Below, in pieces: positions 1 through 10,400 of a stretch of DNA of 14,487 nucleotides. How positions within the stretch are numbered: position 1 is the first letter of the stretch; every line of letters begins with the position of its first letter. The DNA is taken from positions 1 through 14,487 of the forward strand of contig JAQTNM010000013.1 of NCBI GenBank assembly GCA_028713875.1, given 5' to 3'. The position numbers and the translations under genes were made by a program. The notes beneath the pieces were generated by a model, which saw only the letters and a program-made list of their open reading frames with translations, had not been told where the DNA came from and searched no databases. The stretch comes from Candidatus Omnitrophota bacterium. GTDB taxonomy: Bacteria > Omnitrophota > Gorgyraeia > Gygaellales > Profunditerraquicolaceae.

Positions 1-2
1 TA

Positions 3-1496
3 TTTGTTACTACTGTTATAGAAGCTGGTTTAAACATATTCCCGCTGGAATTGCCGCAGGAAGCTTATGAAGTCTATGTGAAAGTAGCTGGGCAAAGAGG
101 CGCGAATAAATTATCACAGGAGCTAGCACGTGGAAGCAATCCTTTAACTTTGGAGCCCGCTAATACACTGGGACGCTCCAGAAGAGCTCCAGTAGTAAGT
201 TTTGAAGTATATGTTGATCCGTTGAATCCTGTGCAGACTCCGGGGATGAGCTTAACCGAAAGGAATAGTTTCTTGGAGTCAAGCAGCAAGCTTTATAGTG
301 CTAAAGGACTGGAATCGGAATCCGCTTATGGCCAGAGAGAAGTAAATCGTTCCAGAGAATATGCCAAACAGATTTTGAAAAAGCAGGGCTTGGAGTTTGG
401 AAAAACTCAACAGGTCGCTAATATTCAGGATAATAAATTTAGCGCTGAAGAGATATCGAAATTAAGCCAGGAGATTCAGGAGCGTTATCCTATAGAGTAC
501 AAAGATAAAGTTGCTGCTACAGAAGCCGTTCGTGACCAAGGCCGTAATAAAGCTTCTCCTGTTGAGGAGGCTATCAACGCCGAAAAATCCACGCTAGAAT
601 TGGATAATACCCTTAGAGCAATAACCGATATTAACGTTAAAATTAATACAGAAAATTGGCTTACTAATCCGCTAAACGGCTTTATTAAAGTTAATCCTTA
701 CGCTGGAACGCAGACCATGACCCAGTCCGGTAAGAGGGCGCTTGAGATTTATCAAGAGAACGCAAAACGTTCTGGCGAAGAATTAACCTTAATGGCTCAG
801 GCATTAGGTTTAAACACCCAGGAAATAAACTCCGATAATAAAGTTAATCTTGAAAAGTTAACCTTCGTTGTTACTGAGGCGATGACAGAAGGTGATTCTA
901 TCGCAATTTTTGATAATCTCCGCGGCAGCGGTAATTTAGATGCACTTGCTAAGTTTGGCATAGATATTTCCAAAGAACAACCTGATCTAGAAAAGAGCTT
1001 AAGAGTAACTAAGGCTTTTGTAGATAACGGCTTCACCGCCAAAGATTATAGCCTATTTATAGCATTGGTAACATTCATCCAGCAGGCAAACGGCGCATTT
1101 AAAGATGTAACGTTTAAAGAGCTGCTTGATTTAGCTAGCCCCATATCTAGTTATTCCTTAGCTAAGACAAGGTTATTGAAAGAATATTTAAGAGAAGATA
1201 GCAATGCCGCTCAATTAAGAGATAAGGCAAAAGAAGAATACGGAATAGCTGAGGGTGCTTTTGTAAAAGCCAAGGCCAATTTGGATAAATCTAACGTATT
1301 TAATAGGATATTAGCCAATGCTCTGCAGAATAATAAGAAATTGCAGTCTGCTAAGTTGCTGCCCGAGACCGTTAAGGCATATTTTAGCGCCAAAAAAGAC
1401 TTAGCAGGAGCCAATTATGCTCTTGAGAATAAATATGCTCCTGAGATGGCCAAGGCATTGGGGTTAAGGCCGGAGGAGATTAAATCTGTCTTCTTT
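3..1496 (+). other. Unrecognised charged helical region of the giant protein
   Basis: Residues 1-498 of the open frame. The first 75 or so residues look beta-prone (for example FEVYVDPLNP near residue 68). The rest is rich in Glu, Lys, Asn, Ala and Leu, with the look of soluble alpha-helical bundles (for example near residues 105-170 and 395-470). I recognise no catalytic motif, signal sequence or membrane helix, and no clear internal repeat. It ends at the Gly/Pro/Gln linker at 1497. It may be a spacer or a binding region; I assign no function. Confidence 0.5.
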
Positions 1497-4400
1497 GGTA
1501 GCGGCCAGTTAGCCGGAGGTCAACTTCCTGGTAATGTAAATGGCCAAGGACAGAAGGGGCCTACAGAAGAGCCTCGTATACCGCCTCAGCAGACGCCGAA
1601 TGTTCCGCCAACAACGGTTAATACCCTTCTACCCTTACCTATATTAGTAGGCGGGAACATCTCGGTAATGAAAGTATTATCCGCAATTCATCCTTATGTT
1701 GCCATTGGATTAGGCGTGGCAGCTTTAGGCACAATAGCATTCTTAGCCTATCGTAACCGCACCATGTCTACGTTTGGCACACAAGTACTTGGTCAAGCTG
1801 GCGGTGTCAGTATCGCGACTGCGATTCGCGCAATCGCAGGTCGTGGGATTAGACAAGGGCGCGAGACAATAAGGAAATTAGGTACAGTAGTTGGTATTGT
1901 AGGGACTGTTGCGGTAATTGGAGTTGTAGCAGCAGCATTAGTAAGTGGTGTTTTAGTAGTAATAGAAGCATTAGGCTTAGTTGCGTTAGTTGAGTTGACT
2001 AAGCGTGGTGCAGGAAGTGCAATCGCCTTAATGGGCATAGTTTCTGGTAACAGAAACGGTGGTTGGGCGAGTGTAAATAAGAAACCTGAGGTAAAACTTG
2101 CCATTTCTACGAGTCCGTCCTCTGGATCCCTGAAGAAGGACGTTTTTGTTTCTCCGGAACCCGCCAAAGATGACTTGAAAATATTCCTTCATAATGAGAT
2201 AATTAGATTAACCAAAAATACAAGCGATAAATTCAAGAAACTTATAGAAGAATTACATAAGAAGGGCCTTATGAATGAAGAGACGTTAACGAGGCTTCTG
2301 GGTATAAGAGAAGGTTTAATAGATAAATTATCAAACGCAGCATACCAGGCACGGAAGATGAAGAGGTTGCCTGGAGATGCAAAAACCGACTATTGGCCTG
2401 CTGCCGAAGCAATTGATGAGGCAATGAATGGCGTATCTGAGATTATCGTAGAAGGGCCGAGCGTTGAAAAGATGAACAATATTATGGATTTGCATATAAA
2501 CCTGATTTTTGCAAGGCTAGAGATAGATAATTTACATAAAGATGCACTAAGAAAAGAACTAATTAAAGGGCTGAATGAAATTGACGATATTATTTTGAAG
2601 AACTTGACAGAAGAAGAGCAAAAAGAAATACAAAAGAATGGCCTCACAGACTTAATAATTAAAAAATTCCAAGAAAAGGCAGCAACAGCAGAACAGAAGG
2701 TAAAAGAGCAAGCCAAAGTTAGAAAAGCAGAGCTTAAGGATAGAATAGCGCAAAAGATAAAAGAAGAAATAAATTCCGGAGCATACAAAGTAAATGCCGA
2801 TGGTTCAAAAACAGTAATAAAGTCGTATGAAGAACTAAGAGAAGAGGCTGAAGGCGAAATCAAAGGAAAAGTTTTCGCAATGCGCGAGAGAGGGTTATCG
2901 AAAGAGACAATAAAGATAATCAAAGGCCTTCTTATTCCTGAAGCACTTAAGGATTACCTCATCGAAAAAGGAATCGGGTTTAGAAGTGAGACATTTGCCG
3001 GATTAGATAATGAGAAAACATTAGAAAAGGTTCTTATAATTTGTAGAAAACGTGGTATTTCTGTCAAACCTGAACTTTACGGTGGGGTAGATAACTGCGC
3101 ACTAGCCGCACTAGAACAGATTGACTTGGATGAAGACGTTATCGATGAAGATCTAATAGGAACAGTCAGGGTTAATCATAATGGCTTTATAACACTTAAT
3201 GCCGTAACAGGATATAATAAAAATAGTAAAGTTTACAGAGCGACCTTAGATGAATTGAAGAAATTAGGTAAGGAAAACTTTGGTAAAGTGGCAGCTGCTT
3301 ATTTGACAGATAATGGCAAATTCCATACTATTAGAATACTTGATATTGATAGCAAAGGCAACGTTATAGGCTTTTCGGCTAACGATAGAAAGGATCGTAG
3401 GGCAATATTTGTTCCTTATTCAGTTTTAGCTGATAGAGCCGGTAAAGTCATTCTTCTTTCTAAGGAAAGAATCAAGAAGGAGTATTTCAATAATGCAAAA
3501 GAACTTTCCGAACAAGAAATGAAGAATATAGAGGTAGGAGGCATTGCATCTACAAACAACAGCACAAACACAACGAATGCTAATAGTAAGAGCACCGAAA
3601 CCAAGCAAGATAAAACTACAACTACACCTGGCGATGGAGAAGGCACTGGGAATAAAACAAACAAAACTATTCCTGGCGGAACCGGAGCGTCTGGTGTTGG
3701 TACAAACGCATTAGGCGAAATTTTAGGAACCTTGGGCGGTATTAATACAAATGGTTTAGTGGAATCGATTAACGAACTAATCAAAAATAATCAGAAAGAA
3801 TCTACTGCAAGAACAGCTGCTGTTGTGGTTATAGTTAATAACGGTTCTTCTAATGGCGTGATCATAGAGAATAAAGAAAGAAATACCTTAAAAGAAATAA
3901 CCGGAGACGCTTTAGTTCTTATTGTAAATCCCGATGGCACCTTTGGTATAAAGGCATACGATTCTAAAGCCCCGCCTGTTGGTGAATCTCGCACTGACTC
4001 CGTATCCTCCAAGAATACTTCCAAGTTGACTTTAATCATAAGCACCCCGAACGCCAAGAAAACTCTCCAGGTTTACAAAGTTGCTGTAGATGCCCAGGGC
4101 CAGCCTAAATTAGTAATATTAAATACAAAAGATATCTCTTCCAAGAAGATTGCTCGTAAGGCAATAGTTATTGATGCCAAAGAAAGAGCAGCAATTGATG
4201 ATGAGCATACTAGAATTATCCTTGATTATGTTTACGCCAGGGCTGTTATTATTGCTGAAGGCACCGTAGTTATAATAATCGCTATAAATGGCAATACCGA
4301 AATTACCAATGAATTTGTAGTTACCCATAAGAACATAGCCGAGGCCATCAGCTCCACCAATGCACAGGTAATCAAATTAAACACCGCAATAAATAACAGA

Positions 4401-7400
4401 GTAAGATTAAAGTTAGGAAACGGCAAAGGACGCGGGAATAAAGCTAACCAGAAGAACACCAGGGAAAATGCTCCTGTAGCCGTAATTACAGTTAGGGTCA
4501 CAGGGTCCACAACAGAAGGAAATAATAAAGAAAGCGCTTTCTCGGGTAAGCTAAATAAGATAGTCGCAAGGTTACAAAAAGCTCAGGAAGTTTTAATCGC
4601 AGCTATTTTAAATAGAAATAGAATCGAAGTAACAACACAAAATATAGGTTCAGACATCGCCGTTAGTATCAAGATTCACGCCCCTCCTTTAAAGAAATTA
4701 GCATCTTTGTTGCGCAACCTAACCAAAGGAGGAAAAAATGATACTAATGAAAGAGATGAGAGAGGAATTAAAGAGCTTAGAAACGCAATACACAATCAAC
4801 CGTTTGGAAGAAATGAAAGAGAGAACAGAGCAAATAGCAATGCAAGAGGAAATGGGAAATACAGCCGCATAGCCGCTTTATTCAATACTAGGGTAATATT
4901 TGCCAGTAAGGTTATCGGATATTTAAATAACCGTCTTAATACCTTTAAGGCTGTCTTAACAGCTTACCTCGCTCGTCATACCAGAAGTCCGACCTTTGTA
5001 GCATTCGTAGCTAAAAATCAGAAGATAATTAGATTATTAACCCAGCCGCAAGTCCTAATTTTAGGATTAGCGGCAATTTTTGTAATTGAGGGTCTCGCAG
5101 GAGCCCATAACCTCCAGGGACTGACCCCTCTTGTTGAGGCCCTCATTACAATTATAGGAGGTGTGCTATGGTTAAAATCAACTATGCACTACTCGAATTC
5201 GACCACATCGTTGAGTTTCAAGCAGACAACACCGTATTTGCAGCAGCTCGGGATAATAGTAATGGCCACATGCGCTTATTTCTCGTCAATGAATCTACCG
5301 GCAACATCTATACCCGCAATGGCCGGGCAGATTCTTGGGAGCAGCTTATTGGTAGCGACCATGATACTATTATGGGCCGCATTACCGAAGCTCGCCACAA
5401 CCACATCCCGGTCTATAAGATCAACGGCGCCAACGGCTCAGCCTACGGAGGTTAAGGCTGGAGCTGTTGGTATGCATCGTTCGTTAACGATTAATTTAGT
5501 TTCGTTAGTTATTGGTTTGGCGCTTTCGTTTATGATTATGAACAGGATATTCATTGTTAATAGCCATAGTAGTGCTATCAATTATGACCAAATTAAACAG
5601 CAGGCAAAATCGAGCGAATATAGAGGCGATATAGAAGATGCCCTGAAGATAGTAGAAAAACGTAAGCCGGAGCTGTACAGGCTAATTAAAGAAAAAGATA
5701 TTCCTATCGTAGTGAGCAAGTTGCCTTCTGGCGTTAGTGCAGCGTATAGGTTGGATCATTTCTATGGTGGCGTCATTACTATTTCAGAAGAATGGGTGAG
5801 TTTGTTTAAGGACTTTGATTCTTTATCATTGCGCTTACGGGGATCAAATAATAACTATGCTAGAGAAAGATTAGTCACTTACATTATTCATGAAGCTGTA
5901 CACGCCCAGAGGCTAAATGGAACTAGCGGTATCTTGAAGTATATGTTTAATGCTTGCGGAGAAGAAAAAATAGCAGCGAAAGTAGCGGGTAACGATTGGG
6001 AAGAAGGGAAGTCAGTTTACATGTCAATCCAGCTAGCCTATCTAGCCTATACATTATTAATAATAACATTGGCGGTGATTCCCGGGGTAATAATTTTCGC
6101 TATAACAAGAGCGCAGTTAAAGCGCCTGTTTGCGGCAGGGATTATAGCCGTAATCCTTGGCCTCAGCGCTGTTTCTGGTAATGCCCTTGCTGAAGATGCA
6201 AATAAGGCAGCGGTAGTTACGGCTTCCGTAAATGCTAACGGCGCAAATGGTTCTGGTATTGCTCTGCAGGATGCGAAAAAAGATGTCCCTGAGGCTACCG
6301 GCATAGTTGTAAAAGAAGCAGAAGAATCGCCAGCAAAAGAAAAGGTTGATGCGAATACAATCCGTGGGCCTCCGGCTGTGGCAATGTATTTTACTCCAAG
6401 TGCCAAGGATAGAAAGTGGACTGGTATTATCATCCATCATTCGGGATCTAGCCGTGACCAGAGCGCAGCAGAAATTAGAAGAGACCATACTCTCCCGAAG
6501 GCAAAAGGAGGCGAGGGGTGGCAAGATATTGGTTATCATTTTGTAATCAGGAAAAACGGAGATGTAGAGCTTGGCAGGTCGCTTACAATGGTAGGTGCAC
6601 ATGCCGGCAATACCATTCCGCACGGTAGGAATAAGACTCATATAGGTATATGTTTAATTGGCAACCAAAAGTTTAATCCTATCCAATTCAAAGTTGCAGA
6701 AGAACTTGCCAGGCAACTTCGCGCAGTTTATAATATCAAGAGCATTGAGCGTCATCATGAGACATGCCCTGGTCCCGGAGTCGATGTTGAAAGAATAAGC
6801 AAGTTAGTCCTTAGCGGAGAAACAAAGAATGTTATTGTTGATCCGGTAAGCACCGCAGCCGTTAAAAATCCCGCCCCAGTTGAGAATCCTGTCAAGACTT
6901 CTAACGACACTGCTAAATTCATAGATGTCCAGGCCGAGGATAAATTAGCGATAAAGAGGATAGTTTTTGCCGAAGCAGCTAATGAGTCCAATGATCCCGT
7001 AGCGCTCAATGCTGTATTAAATACTTATAATGCTACACGTAAGCCTGGCGAAGACTTAGCAGATACCATGAAGAGAAGAAGCACTGCTTATAGAAATGAA
7101 AGTACGCAGTATAAATTAGCCGTAAGCGGCGTCTTTAACAACATAGAAAAGAAAGCCTGGGAGAATATATCCGTCGCCGTAGACAATTTTAAGGCCCAGG
7201 CTAACTGGCCATACGCTTTTCATGAGAATTATGCTTTAAAGTGCTATGAAGGAATGTCTGAGGAACAGGTCGATGATTACTTAAGAAAGAATAAATGGGG
7301 AAATGAAGTAGATTTCGAACATAAAGTAAAGATAGGTAAAGAATATTATTTCCCGCTGAAAGCTAAAGTAGTTACGCAAGTCGCAGAACCTGTAGAAGCT

Positions 7401-10400
7401 AAGACCGCTACTGTTACAGATAATGCTGAGGCGAAAGAGGCTGCTAAGCCAGTTGATAGTAAAACAAATGAGGCTGTTACTAAACCGGTGAATCCTGCGC
7501 CTATTGAGAATTCCACTAAAGTAAATAATGAAATTAATAAATTAGTAGATGTCTTGACTAAGGCCGATAATAAATTAGAAATAAAGAGGATAGTTTATGC
7601 TGAGGCGGCTAATGAAGCAGATAATCCTGAGGCAATCAGCGCCTTATTAAATACTTATAATGCTGCGCGCAACCCCGGCGAAAGCTTAACGGATGCTATG
7701 AAAAGAAAGAGTACTGCTTTTAAGAAAAAAAGCACGCAGTATAGATTAGCAGCAAGCGGCAGATTTAACAACATAGAAAAGAAAGCCTGGGAGAATATAT
7801 CCGTCGCCGTAGACAATTTTAAGGCCCAGGCCGATTGGCCGTATCTTTACCACGAGAATTATAGCCTGAAATGCTACAGGTGGATGTCTGAAAAGCAGAT
7901 TGACGATTACTTAAGAAAGAATAAATGGGGAGATGAAGTAGATTTCGAACATAAAGTCAAGATAGGCCAAGAATATTATTTCCGCATCAAGCAAGAAGGA
8001 AGCATTAAAATTAAACAGGACACAAAAGTTTCGAAGTCAACTCCTCGTATTGTATCTAAGACCCCTGCTGCAAAGAACGCCGCTAGAAAGAACGCGCCTT
8101 TTAATGGCCTTGGTTTATTGGTTGTAGCCATATCTGTATTCGGCGCTTTCGGCGGCAACAACAATAAGCGCAGGATTTCTTCCAAGGCATTATACGATTT
8201 TGTTAGAGAGATAAGGACTATTCATCCGGCGCTGGCACTGAAGTTAAAAGTTTATGCTGATGGTCTAAAAGTATTAGAGGATTATCTTGCTAAATCCGGA
8301 AAAATCAAAGGGCCTCCGATTGTAGCTTATTATAATACCGAGACAAAACAGATCACTTTTAATCTCAGTAACAAAGAAGCCGTGCGTATATTAGAAGAAG
8401 CGGGCTTTACTTGCGCCCAAGCCGAAGCGATTTGGAAGGAAGCCGAAAAGCACGAGCAGATACATCAGGAGAATCCCGCCATTGAAGACGAGAAACAGAT
8501 TTTCAAACTGCAATTCAGTTTCTTCCCTGAAGATATCAGTAATCTTCCGCAAAGAACAAGGACAGAAAAAGAAGACAAAGTCCTTTCCTTTATTGCCGAA
8601 ATAAATTATAGAGCCGTATTGCTGTTGGATAGTTCTTCCGAACATTCAGACTTCGTTTTTGTGGATTTGTTATTCGCTGACAGGTTATTAGCTAATATGA
8701 CCCCTTGTCATAAAGCAGCACTTGATATAGAAGGCCTTTACAAGGAAATGATTCATTATAATGTTCTTTCTGAAAAAGAATCCAATCAAGGGAGGGAATT
8801 AGCAGAGATTCTTACCGGCCACCATCGGCAGTTAGGCAATGCCCAGGCCCGTTTCAATAGCCTCAGGAAGAAGACCCCAATTACTCCTGAAATACGCCAG
8901 AAGATAAAAATAGACGGCTTCTCTGTCAAGGGTATCGCCAATATGAGAGAAAAAGTTGTCCATGGGAAAATCGTAAAATACAAAGATAGTTCTTTCAAAG
9001 AGACATTGGCTTACCCTCTTTTTTACACGGTTAAAGAACTAGAGGCGGAGATTGCAGTTTTGAAGGAAGCAGTAGAGGCGGCCGTTAAAGAGTCAAAAGA
9101 AAATACGGTTAACATTTATTTAAAAGAAGCGCTTGAGACAGCAGTTAGTTTAGCTAAGAGGACAGGGTATGCGCCGATAAGCCATTTCTTATCGCTGGTG
9201 ATAGAAAAATTACGGGCATTAGTTGGAGAGGGCAAAGAGATACGCCTGATTAATACTCTACAAAGTGCAGCGCAGAGCGTTTCTAGGAAAATTTATCCCT
9301 ATACTTATGAAAAGATGCTCAGCAAAGAAGAGATGATGCCGCAGAATAAAACAGAAGAAGATCTCATTGGTATTTCAAATCAATTATTGGCTGTTTATAA
9401 AGAAGAGGCTATCGAGGCAAAAATCAAAGGCGATAAGGACAGAGAAGATATGGCTAATCTTAGCACACTCTTCTTAGAAGATATCTTGGCAACGACCTTC
9501 CTTATGATAAGAAAAAGAGGATATAGCGTTACTGAAGCGATCTTCCGCGCTGCGCAGCCGACAGTAACCGAAGCTGTGACTCCGGCAAGGACAAGGTTTA
9601 ATAAAAATGCCCGTGATATTGCTGCAATAGCAATGGAACTTTTACGTAGACTGGAAACCGATACTGCCAAAAAGCAAAAGATTATCCTGACGGATGCGCC
9701 TTTAAAAGAAGAATTTATCCTTTTCTTGTATACGGATAATCTTGAATTAGCAGATTATAAATTTTTAAGGAAGACATACCCGAATATGGTAGGGCTTGTG
9801 ATTAAGACAGGCTTAAAGCATTATGGGATTACTGCCCGTCAGGGAGGCTTCCCGATTTTAACCGAGGCATATACCGATATCGATGGCAATAGAATCTCTA
9901 CTTGGGAGGCTATTGAAGGAGGGGAGACTGCTATTCTTGATGCAAACACTAGCACCTTAAAGGTCAATCCGAATTTTAATGAATTAGCCGAGGCCCGCAA
10001 GGAAGAGATCAGTGAGCAGGCAGTAGAAGAATACGTAGATAACAGGGTATTAGAATCGGTTAAAACAAAAGATGGCGTAGCTTTAGAAGTGGTAGTGAAT
10101 ATTGATTCTTACAAAGAAGCTGATAAATTAAACTCTTTAGGCGTTGATAAAGTAGGCTTATATAGAAGCGAACAGGAATGTGCGTCTAGAGGCCTTATTT
10201 CCGAAGAAGGCTGGGTGAAGAAGCTTACCTATATTATAAAAAGAGGCAAGCTCATATGGTTAGTTTTAAGACTATTGGATCGTAAGATTAACGCCATTGG
10301 TGGAGATAATAAAAATATTATTGAGTTTGGCGAAAGTTCTTTAGAGGGGTTGGATTTCTTGATTAAAGATTCAATCGGGATAGGGATTGCCCTTACTTTG

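Noticed and set aside
1793..2167. Minus-strand ORF of 124 codons
   Set aside because: The product is Pro/Thr/Ala-rich low complexity, opposite a Val/Gly/Ala-rich membrane stretch of the giant frame. It is a compositional shadow.
2390..2923. Minus-strand ORF of 177 codons, Phe/Ser/Ile-rich and membrane-protein-like
   Set aside because: It is the complement of a Lys/Glu-rich helical stretch: GAA and AAA codons read as TTC and TTT. No ribosome-binding site or family motif is seen.
5996..6181. Plus-strand alternative-frame ORF of 61 codons
   Set aside because: It overlaps the membrane helix and signal-peptide-like segment of the giant frame, has no good start signal, and has random-looking composition.
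6346..6546. Plus-strand alternative-frame ORF of 66 codons overlapping the amidase
   Set aside because: No convincing ribosome-binding site, and the giant frame over these bases encodes the catalytic His-His-Ser motif of the amidase.
6518..6628. GTG start with AAAGGAGG six bases upstream inside the amidase, 36 codons
   Set aside because: The frame is Trp/Cys/Arg-rich with no coding signature, while the giant frame there encodes conserved amidase motifs. It is a useful control: a strong purine-rich site alone does not prove an embedded gene.
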